64,000 bases of DNA from Pholiota molesta (lineage: Eukaryota > Basidiomycota > Agaricomycetes > Agaricales > Strophariaceae): NCBI GenBank assembly GCA_014925825.1, contig JACGCK010000015.1:434001-498000 (forward strand), given 5' to 3'. The translations under genes were made by a program, and so were the position numbers. The notes under the pieces were generated by a model, which saw nothing but the letters and a program-made list of their open reading frames with translations, was not told where the DNA came from and ran no database searches. Positions within the stretch are counted from its first letter, which is position 1; the number at the start of each line of letters is the position of its first letter. Below are positions 10,387 through 21,418 of the stretch, in pieces.

Positions 10387-11104
10387 AGGGACAGTCAGAG
10401 TTAGTGATTCTAAGTTGATTCGGTGCTTGATTCAAAGTTGAATCAACCTCGAATCAAGCTCAGCTTTGACCGCCCCGATTCTGCGGTTGATTCTGATGAG
10501 ATTGATAATTGATTTTGGTCTCTCAACTCTATGTTGATTCCATGCAGGCAAGAATCAACTCAGAATCAACTCACAGAATCCTTGATTCCGTTGCAGAATA
10601 GGGACAGTCAGAGTTAGTGATTCAGCTTTGATTCAGCACATGATTCCGATTTGATTCACGGATTGATTCTGGAGGCCAGAATCGTGGGAATGGAGAATCA
10701 AAACTGAATCGCAGAATCTCCTCCAGAGGAGATTCTGCAACGGAATCAAGGATTCTGTGAGTTGATTCTGAGTTGATTCTTGCCTGCATGGAATCAACAT
10801 AGAGTTGAGAGACCAAAATCAATTATCAATCTCATCAGAATCAACCGCAGAATCGGGGCGGTCAAAGCTGAGCTTGATTCGAGGTTGATTCAACTTTGAT
10901 TCACGGCTCGAGAATCAACTTTGAATCAAGCACCGAATCAACTTAGAATCACTAACTCTGACTGTCCCTAATCTCCTCTGGAGGAGATTCTGCGATTCAG
11001 TTTTGATTCTCCATTCCCACGATTCTGGCCTCCAGAATCAATCCGTGAATCAAATCGGAATCATGTGCTGAATCAAAGCTGAATCACTAACTCTGACTGT
11101 CCCT
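10387..11104. mobile_element. MITE-like element, outer copy (interrupted by a second copy)
   Basis: The ends are inverted repeats beginning AGGGACAGTCAGAGTTAG. AAT is duplicated on both sides (10384-10386 and 11105-11107). The paralogous left unit shows the unoccupied site as TCAATATT near 6340, which fits a 3-bp AAT target duplication. Without the inner copy and its duplication the element is 345 bp. It has no coding capacity and is packed with GATTC/GAATC words in both orientations. It differs from the inner copy by a 25-bp deletion between short direct repeats (AAAGTTG). Confidence 0.85.
10600..10969. mobile_element. MITE-like element, inner copy in opposite orientation
   Basis: A 370-bp copy of the same element is inserted, inverted, into the middle of the outer copy. 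It is bounded by AGGGACAG and CTGTCCCT and flanked by AAT (10597-10599 and 10970-10972). Removing it and one AAT restores the outer element's centre exactly as it reads in the inner copy (GCAGAATCTCC). The length difference from the outer copy (370 against 345) is fully explained by the 25-bp deletion in the outer copy. Confidence 0.87.
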
Positions 11105-11166
11105 AATATTGTCTTTCTAAAACAAAAATCAGTATGTACAGAACAATTCAAGTTATTTTTATCTAA

Positions 11167-12254
11167 TTAATTCATCAAGTCGTCGAGGAGATAACGATCA
11201 AAGGAAGTATGAAACCCGACATATCCAACTTTGAACTTCTGCCATGCTCGATATGCTTCTTGATCTGCCTCCAAAATTTTGCATACTTGCTCGTTAGCAT
11301 CGGCGACGTCGCTTGTAAGTTTCTCAAATGCTTTCATCTTCTGAAGTCCGTGGCATCGAGCAAAGACGGAGATATAGTTGACAGTGTCACCGGCAAGCTC
11401 TTCCTTGTAAAAGGACAGAACATCACTATGGCAAATATACCGTTAGATTGTTCATCTCACAATATTCGACTCTTGTGACTTACTTTCCATGGCCTATAAA
11501 GTTTGCGGCTTCGGGTATACACTAGAAAAAGAGCCAAAACTTAGTGTATATTCTGTGCTCTCAAAGTCGCTCAAAGTAACGTACCTGGATATACCTCTGC
11601 ATTGGGATGCTTCGAGGGAACACCATTAATGCATAAGTTTCGGATGAGCCAGACAATCGCCTCGTAAATTCCGGATATTCTTTTGCGTGCAACGAAGCCT
11701 GTGGTACGCAAGCGTTAGGAACATCGACACAAAGAAAGTTGTGTAAATTCAATCACCTTCATTGATTGAGTCTGGAACTCCAGGGTAGATGCATTGATAA
11801 GATTGAGTGTCGCCGTCAATATGATGCTGGCCACAACGGGCTCATAATGGTCGGAAATGCTCAGCAAGAAACTCGCCAATCCGTCGAGGACGGGGTCGAG
11901 CTGCTTCTCTTTGCGAACGAACCGCTCGATAAAGACGGATACGCGTTCGACATTCCGTTCAAAGGCATCGTCGCCATAGACGAGGAATGCCGTGTACAAG
12001 GCAATAAAAACGCGTGTGGCTTCGTCTTCGATATGGGCGTATGCGATGGCAGCCATGATAACACCCGACGGAATGAATGGGAGCAACGATGGGATGGAAG
12101 GGTCTGTGCCCATGGGGTATCCGCGGTCTATGGCCACCTTGCAGCAAAGGTCGTGAAAGTCTTGTGCATAATGAGTCACAATGTATGGAGATTTGATTTT
12201 TAGTAGGAGGTTTTCAAGAGCGCTCCGAATTGCCTCCTTTTTGCTGGACTCCAT
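11167..12254 (-). CDS. TRI5-family sesquiterpene synthase, intact
   Basis: Class I terpene cyclase of the trichodiene synthase family, which ionises farnesyl diphosphate with Mg2+ and cyclises it in the cytosol. Exons 12254-11757, 11698-11585, 11521-11484 and 11425-11167 join in frame to a 302-residue protein with no break. The Asp-rich motif DDAFE is at residues 95-99. The NSE motif N-D-x-x-S-x-x-x-E is at 217-225 (NDVLSFYKE) and is assembled across the third intron. A DRY-type motif lies near the C-terminus (FDRYLLDD). The length is somewhat short of the ~350-380 typical of TRI5. The product cannot be predicted, and trichodiene itself is not implied. A diverged, broken copy is at 6404-7485. 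No P450, MFS or other tailoring gene is adjacent, so this is not an obvious biosynthetic cluster. Confidence 0.87.
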
Positions 12255-12432
12255 TGTAACCTATGTATAAGGCATATTGATCGTTGATTTTACGTTCCTC
12301 GACATTGAACACTTAATTATCTTACGTTGTTATCTATAAGAGAGGTTGCCATTGCTCTTCGTTGAAGTCGTTTCTTCAATTGGTTGATAATTGGCGCGCT
12401 GGAGGTGAGTCTTGAACTGGAATCCACACTGT

Positions 12433-12440
12433 CTTTTATA
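12433..12440 (-). promoter_or_regulatory. TATA-like box of terpene synthase copy 2
   Basis: TATAAAAG on the minus strand about 180 bp upstream of the start codon, conserved in sequence and position with 7687-7694 in the paralogous unit. Confidence 0.45.
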
Positions 12441-14091
12441 AAGTTTCGTTGGCTCAAGCGACCGACTATACTCTGTATCAGCCAGCCACAGCCTACCTCG
12501 GGCCTTGTGTTTGCTTTGTTGCGTCTAAAATTTCATTCACTTCGCGAAACTTGTCAGCAATCGGAAAGCCAACGGGCTGGTTCACTGCGGTTGAAGGGAA
12601 AATAGCAAGGGTTGGGATTCACATCGGTAGATGGCTTGTCCGACGCCACGAAGCATCCGGGAAGGTTGCAGGCAAGAGACGCACATGGACTGACGTAGAA
12701 AACTGAAGTAGTAGGCATTGGGACCACTTCCCGCCTGGAAAACTCAATCGCTGCACAGAAAATAATAAGAGGCAAGTACATAAGTACTTATAAGGAATTA
12801 TTAAGGAATTATTAAGACATAAACTTTCATTCTACTTGTCCTAGAATAGAAACATTTACCATGCCGGGCACCACGCAGTTTTTGTGGCTCAACTATGAAT
12901 AGCTGGGTGGCTCTGAAATTTGAGTGAACCTCTGTATCGTGCATAAATTCTAAGTTTTGTCATAGAAACAGCGAGATAATACCGAACCTATCTATTTCGT
13001 ACACTTCGAGGACAGGAAGTTCCACAGTACACTTCGGAACCTTGATAAGTCTGTATTATTATCTGCAATAAAAATTGTATGGCAAGCTTAAGGTTAGGTA
13101 GACGCCCCGGTGACCGGCTTTTCCAATTGCCTGGTTTCTCCTATAGTAGCCAACAACAGGAAGGCTGGAGCTGGATTTGGGCTGCGATATGCTTAAAGTC
13201 GGTCTCGTCGATTCTCGTATCCCATTGATCAGTATCGCAAGGCGTCGTCGCCGAGCAACAGGCACGTTGGAAGCGCGTCCATCATCGAATGTCAACAGAA
13301 GATCCGTACAACTACGTAGCGCATCCTGAAGCGAACATATAACACATCTGCTCAAAAGGTCAATAATTTATCATGTAGACCCACCAATGACGGATAGAAA
13401 GAGACGATCGGAGGTATAGTTCTAGGCACACAAAGCGGCCACGGGGCTTATCTTGGAGGTTCAAGATAGCGCGATACCATCTGGACTCTGGACCGATTAT
13501 AGTAGGAAGAAGTCGAACCATTTCAGTCACTCAGAACTTCCAGATCGCCGCAAATAAAACTCTGCTACATCGGATGCATACTGCTCCGATTAGCTGCCTT
13601 TTTCATAGAACCATTGGCATGAAAGCAAGTAGATGAAAAATTTGGAATGAATTTCTGCTGATAAACATGATAATCAAGAAACAATGAAGACGGGATGAAT
13701 TGACAGCTACCCACTCAATGCCCCCAATGACTACGCAGTTATCCTTCTGGGATACTGACCGCTCCGTATTATTGAAAATAAAAAAGTGAAGTCATATGAT
13801 GCGTCCCTAGGCTTGATAGAATGTTATTCCCATGTTTAAACATAGCGGGACTGATACTCACAATAACGGTCCTGCCCTTTCAACGTCAGCGACTAAATTC
13901 GATTGGCTTGCTCTATGTTTGTCCATGTCAGAAGACTGACGAAGAACGCGACAACCTCGGCACTTTACTCCTTGCAAGTAACGGAAGAAGATACATCTTC
14001 AGAAGGGCAAATGTCGCCCGAAATCGAATAAAATTTCAGACGTCAGTCGAATTACAAAGGGGGATACACAGCCAAAAGCCAAGAGGCAGGA

Positions 14092-14753
14092 CTACAGAGT
14101 GAGGTTATATTCGTATTCGCTGCTGGTGTTCTGTGAAATCCAGAGCACGATGGCGGAAAGCATAAGCGCGACGCTTTGTGATACATTCGCGTAGCCGTAA
14201 TATGTGAACTGTTCGGGGTATCCATGAAGGACGTACTTCAAGACAAGTACCGTCTAAGATGTACCAGGAGATTAACGAATCAGAAGGCGAATCACAAAAA
14301 GCTACGCACCACACTGCCAGCAAGTCCTCCTGCCATCAAAGCGAATCCAATGAACAAGAACAGACGTGCTCTCCACACTGCCCGCGAGTCTCCAAACCCT
14401 TCATCTCCACGAATCCGGTCCTTGTCGATGAGGTTGATAACGAGATATCCTAACAGGGAGCAAATGCCAGGGACCCAATCAACGAATGTAACGTGACTGG
14501 CGCTTCAGCATCGGTGGGCACCATAAGGTGCCTTTGCATGCGCAGAGAGTATAGCGGCGTCCATGAATGTCCAGTTGCAAGCGCGAACTGTAAGAAAAGT
14601 CAGGAAAAGGTACTGGGTCCTCAAAGAACCGAGGCATACCAGGGCGCCTGCCAGATAAACACCGACCGTCCGTCGATGTTTTCCAAGCGTGAACTCGGGG
14701 AACGGGTTCAAACAGACCCTTCGCGGGTCATAGTTCGCTCTTGGCAACGACAT
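14092..14753 (-). CDS. VPS68: Vps68/TMEM50 (UPF0220)-like membrane protein
   Basis: Vps68-type proteins are small four-helix membrane proteins of the endosomal system, linked in yeast to vacuolar protein sorting. Exons are 14753-14640, about 14587-14310 and 14253-14092. The first encodes 38 residues starting MSLPRANYDPRR and ending in a helix. The second carries MDAAILSAHA, VTFVDWVPGICSLLGYL, LIDKDR, GFGDSRAVWRARLF and GFALMAGGLAGSV. The third carries YYGYANVSQSVAL and a last hydrophobic helix. The expected length is about 184 residues. The second exon needs three added bases (near 14577, 14526 and 14495) to keep the family frame, again single-base losses, so I treat the gene as functional with sequence errors. 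A truncated copy sits at 9717-10212. Confidence 0.8.
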
Positions 14754-14759
14754 TCCGCG

Positions 14760-16540
14760 GTCTCTCGTTGTGAATGGTGGTGGTACAGGTGAAGAGGGTT
14801 GGAGCTGCGGGGACGCAACGGAGTGGTTGATGGGAGGTAGACCGTGGGAAATAATTCGCTCATCCGTGTCGATCTGTGTCTCGACGTGGACGAAGATGTG
14901 CACCGAGTTCGTTCTGACCACCTGTGGCTCGCGCCTGAAGAACAGCGACAGCATCAGGATGATGAGAAGGTGAATTGTGTAGTTTGATAGGGATGAGGTC
15001 GTCAGAGAAGGCAAGCACTCAACGTTCAACCAGTGACCGGTCAGTGACCGCTGGCAACCGTCGGATTCATTTTTTTGCTCCATCAGAAATCAGCGCCTTA
15101 GGCCCTACGCCTCTCATTACCCAATTATAAGGACAGCCCTTTCAAAACGCTGCGGGATTTTATATATGAGGTCAAGTCGAGTGTGAGAATCAAAGAAGCC
15201 TGAAAGAGAAACGGGAATAGATATTAGCACAATGGCTCGAACGTTCAAGATACATCAAATCAGAAGAGATCAGGCCTACTGAGATGTCTCCAAAGCGAAA
15301 ATACTAAGCATTGACGCGTGACGGAGTACACTTAATTAGATCGGATCCTATCTTATCTTAGCATCGGTGTCAAGCGGACTGCTAAGCCTTTCTTCTAAAT
15401 GTTTGAACTTGACTAGTGGTCCAGCTTCATTCACTTCTCGAGCGCACAAGAGTTTCCTGGATGATAAAGTACCCAGAAGTGGCCAAAGTTAAGACTTCAA
15501 GCCCAGCCAAGCATTTCCGTCGATACCCGTGTGCCATATCGGTAGAACATATGTGCGACGGTTAAAGGCAGCTCAAGCCCGCTCTTTTAAGATGTGTAGA
15601 CGAGCCATGTCTTATTACAATCATCGCAAATTGTACCTCTCAATGACAACCAGAAAATGAACGGGACCACAATCACTTTTTCTTGACTTACTCGTGAAAG
15701 CAGATGATGTTCTCGAGCATCCTGAACTCTCGCTGACTCTGACCAATTCCATTTCTAAAACCCAAGGAGGCGGCTAGGTCTTATCCTTGGGATCTTTAAT
15801 GTTTACACACAATCACTTGGGAATCAAACTTTATGGTACAATTACTTATTGAATCCGAGGTCGAAGAATGGACGACCTTACAATGCACAACTACTTGGGT
15901 GCTTAGTCTACATTTGTAATGCATCTACAGTCGGAGAGTATAATTATAAGCGCCCGCGAGGTATAAATAGAAACCGGTCGAAACGGAGGTCTTGCATGAT
16001 CACTTTCGAAAATCTGAAGCCTTCCATGCACTCAATTTAAAGCTTATTGTTACTTGAGTCGAACGATATGTATGAGCAAGCTCTACCGCTTGCCAGCTAC
16101 TAAATTCGAATTCTTAGACTCTACCCTTGAAAGAAAGGTTGCCTATCTCGAGAAATGCCAAGTGTTATACAGCATGCTCACATTGAGAGCCAAGGCTGGC
16201 CGAGTAGCTCGGCATAAGCACTGAAGGCCGACGGGTTTCTATGTGAGGCAATTACAGCGTCGGAGGCGGAGGCTCATATGCATCAATGCTAAATCAGGCT
16301 CGAAAGTGAGCGCACCTTTGATCCGTAACATATGCCAAGAGGAGGGATGAGTGTTTCAACCCTTCGGCATTCAAGACTTGACCTCAGAGTAAGGCCAACC
16401 TACCTTGAAGTACGTTTACAGAGGCACTCATACATACATTTCACAACAAATGGCTCATACTGCCGCCCATTTTTCAGCCCCGAGTTCGCGGGAACCATAT
16501 TCCCCATTATCCCCATGTTCCAAGCAGGTAGGATCGTGCA
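14760..16540. other. Intergenic, nothing supported
   Basis: Only short frames without splice logic are seen. The stretch separates the divergently transcribed Vps68-like gene and laccase 1, so it must contain both promoters. No repeat or RNA gene is apparent. Confidence 0.35.
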
Positions 16541-16541
16541 G

Positions 16542-16548
16542 TATATAA
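16542..16548 (+). promoter_or_regulatory. TATA box of laccase 1
   Basis: TATATAA lies 53 bp upstream of the start codon at 16601. Laccase 2 has the same heptamer 49 bp upstream of its start, which supports both. Confidence 0.6.
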
Positions 16549-16600
16549 TCCCTACCGTATTCACTTCTTTTCAATCAGCAAGGTATATCACCTCATAGAG

Positions 16601-18973
16601 ATGCAAGCCCTACACCGAATCTTGGAATTATCTCTAGTTGCAAGCGCCTATGCTGCTATAGGACCAACTACAAATTTGTTTATTGGGAACAAATTTATTC
16701 AACCTGATGGGTTCAATCGATCGTGCGTGATATCTTGTCTTTGAATCCATAGCCAGCGTTGTGCTCATATTTTAAACCTTATCTTATATCTCAGGACTGT
16801 GCTCGCTGGAGCGACAGCAGACTCATTGTCATTTCCGGGACCTCTTATTACAGGCAAGATCGTACGTGTTCGTTCACGAAACAGCTATTACAGTTGAAAC
16901 TGAAGAGTGTTAATATTCAATAGGGCGACGTCTTCAATATCAATGTCATCGATGAATTAGTTGATCAAAGCATGTTGACAACCACTAGCATTGTATGGCA
17001 TCATTTCCTAGCAGAAACATATCTTACTGACTTCATAATCCACCACGAACCAGCATTGGCATGGTTTTTTCCAGAAGGGAACTGACTGGGCAGATGGTCC
17101 TGTCGGTGTCACCCAGTGCCCGATCAAGCCAGGAAATTCTTTCCAATATCAATTCGCAACCCCAGGTCAAGCTGGAACTTTCTGGTACCACTCGCACGAC
17201 TGTAGGCATTCATGTCATATTTATTACACATTAGACTCATTTATCTTGTTTGGCCTTTTTAGCTACTCAGTATTGTGATGGCCTTCGAGGAGCGTTCGTG
17301 GTTTATGATCCAAACGACCCTTACAAATCTCAGTACGTATTAACAGAGAACAATATCTCTAGTCAAGCTGATTTTATGTCGTTTTAATAGGTACGACGTC
17401 GACGATGGTAAGCAGCCGAGAATTTTATGGAGCTGATGTAAATCGATTCAATCTATCGTTGCAGACTCTACCGTCATCACTCTCGCTGATTGGTAAGTTA
17501 ATACTTCAATTTCTCGATGTCCACCTGCCTCAGTGATCTCTAAACTGACAACATATTCATGAACAATAGGTATCATGCTCCGGCGCCCGTGGTGGGCATG
17601 TCTACGATGGTCGCTCCAGCGTCTACGTTAATCAACGGGAAAGGACGCTACCCAGATGACCCCACTGCCGCCCTCGCGGTCATAAACGTCATACCAAACA
17701 AGCGCTACAGATTCCGACTTGTCTCCATTTCCTGTGATCCACAGTTTGAATTCACAATCGACAATCATAGCATGGTTAGTCCCTGTCCGCACTGTGATTG
17801 AGAGATGTTAACATTGCCTAACCAATCATTGATTTGAATGAAGATAATTATCGAGGTCGATGGCCAGAACGTCCAACCCCTGACTGTGGACTCGATCACC
17901 ATATACGCAGGACAGCGTTACTCTTTCATTCTACACGCTAACAAATATATTGATGAAAAACGTCCAACTACTGGATCCGCTCTCTCCCTGGACAGATGGC
18001 CGACGCCGGCGAAGCTGCGTTCGCTAACCGTATTAATTCTGCCATCCTCCACTACGTGGCGCGGACATCGCCGACCCAACGATAGATATTAAAACAGTGT
18101 CCAACCCTCTGCAAGAGTGGAGGCTGCAGCCCCTCGTCAACCCCGCGGCGCCCGGGGTCCCGAAGCCCGGCAAGGCGGACAAGAACCTGAATCTGGTCAT
18201 CACTTTCAACGGACGGCGTGGTTTGTGAACAACGCGAGCTTCGTGCCGCCGCCGAAACCTGTGCTGCTGCAGATTCTGAGCGGCGCGCATACTGTACAGG
18301 AGCTCTACCCTGCGGATCCATCATCGACCTTCCGCCGAATTCCGTCATCGAATTGTCTATCCCGGGTGGTGGAATGCCAAATAACACTAGGCCTGTAAGA
18401 TTTAACGTCTCTTTATTATGGCGTGGCGGCTGACGAAGATATGTTTTCAGCATCCAATTCATCTTCATGGAGTGAGCACATCATTAATACTGTAACAGCA
18501 GTGTCTCAACGTACTGATGAACTGCTAGCACGCGTTCTCCGTCATACGAAGTGCAGGAAACGATGCATACAACTACAACAGCCTGTTCGCCGAGACGTTG
18601 TGAGCATAGGAGACTCCAGTGATAATGTCACCATCCGGTTCGAAACGGACAACGCTGGACCTTGGCTTCTCCACTGGTTCGTGTTTCGAATTTCCTTTCA
18701 CGACGAAATCGGCTAGATTCTTATGATCTCCCACCAATTTAGCCACATCGACTGGCATCTTGAGCGGTGAGTACTGCTTTTGGCTTACTTCAATGATGTC
18801 TCCTAAAGCGGTCTCTATTCCCCCATTCTAGGGGCTCGACGTCGTCTTCGCTGAGAATATCCGGGCATTGCACAACAGCACCCTCCTAGTGAGTTCAAGC
18901 CGAACATCGAACGCACCCCTCGCTGATGTGATATTGCGTTCTAGTTGCTTGGGAGGATCTCTGCAAGGAGTGA
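16601..18973 (+). CDS. Laccase 1 (multicopper oxidase), frame-broken
   Basis: Secreted blue multicopper oxidase that oxidises phenolics with reduction of O2 to water. An N-terminal hydrophobic signal ([18 protein letters not shown]) precedes IGPTTNL. Copper motifs appear in order: HWHG and WYHSHD, then HPIHLHG near 18451, and HCHIDWHL near 18675-18760 split by an intron. The residue ten after the Cys is Leu, as in many basidiomycete laccases. The gene has at least ten short introns at positions matching laccase 2, and ends in a short AWEDLCKE exon. Frame breaks consistent with missing single bases occur near 17960, 17967, 18058, 18211, 18315, 18579, 18832 and 18862. Splice sites and copper ligands are intact, so error is as likely as decay. 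It lies tail-to-tail with FOL3. Confidence 0.85.
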
Positions 18974-19096
18974 TACAGAAGGGCAGCCCACGAGCTATTG
19001 TCGATATCTCTCGTACTATTCCAAAGACTCTGTGCCCTGTATATGATTGATCTATATAACATAAACGTATTCCGATTGCGAAACGCGAGTATCTCT

Positions 19097-20632
19097 TCAC
19101 GCACCAAGGGTACCCCCCTCGATCAAGCGATAGAAATCAGCAACGAGGTACAGGCTTCCTGCGAGTACGACGAGCCCAGGCAACCGCTCCCCGTCTTCGC
19201 CATCTCCCACCAGCGCGGCGTGGCGCCCAGCAGCCCACCTCAGCGCGTCCGCCAATGCCCGATTCCGACCCCCATCCCCCGGCGCCTCTGCGCCCACGTC
19301 GACCGGCGTCCAGATATCGCGCTCCGTGAGGCCGGGAAGGAGAGACCTGACGGCGGCGCGCATTGACGGCGTGGGTACGGGCTTACCCACGGCATGCCCT
19401 CCGGCGGGGTGAACGGGAGCAGCGCGACGCCCGGCCGGACGTCCAGCGCCGACGTCCGTCTGATGGCGGGGCTGAACAGGGCCCCAATGTCTGCAGCGGG
19501 GTTTTCGGCGGGGAGTGGGATAGCCCGAGGACGTAAGTGATGGAAGCGGCTTCGCGGGGGGCGCGGGCGACGGGGGTGGTCGCCTCCAGTAGCGATTTGA
19601 TATACGCGCCGAGCGTCTCCGCAGAAGCGGGGTTGTGCGCGCCATCTGCCAGCACGAGGAGGGTGTCGACGCGATTCGCCTCCTGCGCTTGAGGCGATGT
19701 GTGGAAAGATAACCGCCCAGGCCAGGATGTGTTTTGGATGCCGTCCTGGATCGCCTCAGGCGTTATGCGCGAATTCAATGTAGGGGCTGGTGCGCCACGT
19801 CCAGATCGCGAGTGAGAAGAGCATTGAGGACGCCGAGTGCAGCGGCGAGGTTGTCCAGTTGATGAGCTCCGTGCAGGGTAAAGACGCGTGAAGGGGTGTG
19901 GCGGATGGAAAGCAGGGCATGTGGGCTATAATTCGCTGGCCGGAGCGGGTTGAAACGATCTGCGAGGAGAGCAGGGAAACCACCGTCGTTTCCCTTTCCA
20001 CCAGACCGGCGGAACAGTAACCCGCCTATACCCTCGACGACTTCCTTCACGACTTCGTTGACTTCGGGATGCGCTTGGTTGCCAAGGACAAGGGCTTTCC
20101 TGGCCTCGCGATCCCTACTTTCTCTTGCGATTTGGCGACTGTATCACCCAAAACGCCTGATGATCAGATCCACCGCAGTCAGTGCAGACGCGAGGATACA
20201 GGACGTCGGAACGATGTTCGTCGCGTCCAGCCGCCCGCCCATTCCAACTTCCAAGATCACGATATCGACGTTCAAACGCTCGAATGCGAGCAGGGCGGTC
20301 AGAGTCAGCAGCTCGAAGTTGCTGAGATGTGTCGCATGCTCTTGATCGGCCTCCTCAACTTCTTTGCGAGTTTCATCGTATAGCGAGCGGGATATGGGTT
20401 TGTTGTCGATGGTGATGCAGTCGAGGATGGAGATGAGATGGGGGCTGTTATACCGACCGACGCGTAGGGGCTCATGAGACTCGACTGGGTGCGATGCGAG
20501 TAGGATGGAAGTGAGCAAGGCAGAGACGCTGCCCTTGCCGTTCGTCCCCGCGATATGTATAGTTGGCCGCGTATATGGACGCAAATGTGTTACAAGCCGT
20601 TGCAACCTGTCGAGACTGAGGTCTATTGACAT
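19097..20632 (-). CDS. FOL3: Dihydrofolate synthase / folylpolyglutamate synthase (Mur ligase family), frame-broken
   Basis: ATP-dependent ligase that adds glutamate to dihydropteroate (FOL3) or to folates (FPGS type). The start at 20632 gives MSIDLSLDRLQRLV, then the P-loop IAGTNGKGSVSA and GRYNSPHL. Next come the ATP/Mg segment VDIVILEVGMGGRLDATN and, further on, the HGAHQLDNLAAALG and LADGAHNPAS segments typical of the C-terminal Mur ligase domain. The protein ends LIEGGTLGA. The TNGKGS form of the P-loop favours dihydrofolate synthase over FPGS (TKGKGS). The frame breaks near 20150, 20040, 19760 and 19500 fit missing bases. No intron is obvious. The gene shares its upstream region with a duplicated promoter fragment (20636-20956). 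Confidence 0.82.
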
Positions 20633-20635
20633 CTG

Positions 20636-21015
20636 ATAAGTAGGTGCTATAGTTCGTTATCCCTTTGATACCACCGCCGTGAGCATCTTGGTCATCGCAA
20701 ATACTGTGACACTCACTAACGCTAGAAACCACACGAGTCAATTCGTATGGTCACCGGTGGATTTGAGGAAAAATGGAGAACTGGAATTCCAATAGAATCC
20801 AATGGAATTCATTGCGATGATGGACGTGGATGGAATCCATTTTCGTGTTTTGATGCAGGCGAAATCTTACATAATGAGCTCGGCATTGCGGCGCCTCGTA
20901 ACATCTAGTTCTCGAAACCTTGACTTTGCTTTCTGATCTCTTCACATAAGTAAAGAATGAATCTTCCCATTGAACTGACGGACAAAATCATCGACGGACT
21001 TGTCATCTATGAAAA
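20636..21015. pseudogene. Duplicated bidirectional promoter with 5' ends of two genes
   Basis: This segment repeats about 21930-22337. Its left part (20640-20750) matches the 5' end of the minus-strand gene at 21419-22030. Its middle matches the promoter (CTTGACTTTGCTTTCTGATC is identical). Its right part (20957-21015) matches the first 20 or so codons of the F-box gene (LPIELTDKIIDGL). Neither gene continues, so this is a truncated copy. The copy's promoter half may now drive FOL3. Confidence 0.75.
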
Positions 21016-21019
21016 TAGA

Positions 21020-21410
21020 ATTTTTCCTAGACGCAACGCGAAGCCAGCAGAGTCAGAGAGAACCAGCAGCGTCTTCCTGATTTATCAGCTTGAATGCAGC
21101 GATGAAGTCCGCTGCAACTGTCAAGTTTCAGTGGCATGGTACCGACATCTCCTAGGCCGAAAGGATGGCCCGCATAAGAGACTCCGGAATGCGGGATGTA
21201 CGACGACATTCTTGCGCAGGCAGGGTGGGCTCGAGCTTCTGGGACTGGAACTGATGAGTCGGAGTCGTCGCGTTGGGGATAGGGATAGTCAACTGAGAGG
21301 CTGGACATCCAGTCTCCGACGTTTCTTGGACCTCTATATGGACACTCAACCGCTCTCTGCAAAGAGCTGCGACGGATTGTACGAAGAGTCACCATGACGC
21401 GAGGCGGTTC
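21020..21410 (-). pseudogene. Partial copy of the 3' part of the 21419-22030 gene
   Basis: Sequence from 21020 to about 21210 aligns with 21435-21620: ATCAGCTTGAATGCAGCGATGAAGT against ATCAGCTTGAACGCAGCAATGAAGT, and CGCATAAG then CTCTGGAATGCGGGA. The remainder has no visible counterpart. It adjoins the F-box 5' fragment, so a gene-B 3' end is fused to a gene-C 5' end, as expected at the joint of a tandem duplication. Confidence 0.6.
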
Positions 21411-21418
21411 TTTCAGTG

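Larger units (their letters stand above)
10222..14753. repeat. Right copy of the tandem duplication
   Basis: This is the direct counterpart of 6175-10212. It carries an intact four-exon terpene synthase and a full three-exon Vps68-like gene. It also carries a nested MITE insertion (10387-11104) that the left unit lacks, so the left unit preserves the empty target site. Confidence 0.75.

Noticed and set aside
10622..10822. 66-codon frame inside the MITE
   Set aside because: It consists of the repeated GATTC words read through by chance. The outer copy does not conserve it.
6404..14753. A full terpene biosynthetic gene cluster
   Set aside because: Apart from the two synthase copies, only a Vps68-like housekeeping protein is present. 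No P450, dehydrogenase, transporter or cluster regulator.
15231..15285. Short frame beginning MARTFKIHQIRRDQAY as a possible mating pheromone precursor
   Set aside because: It lacks a C-terminal CaaX motif and any neighbouring pheromone receptor gene.
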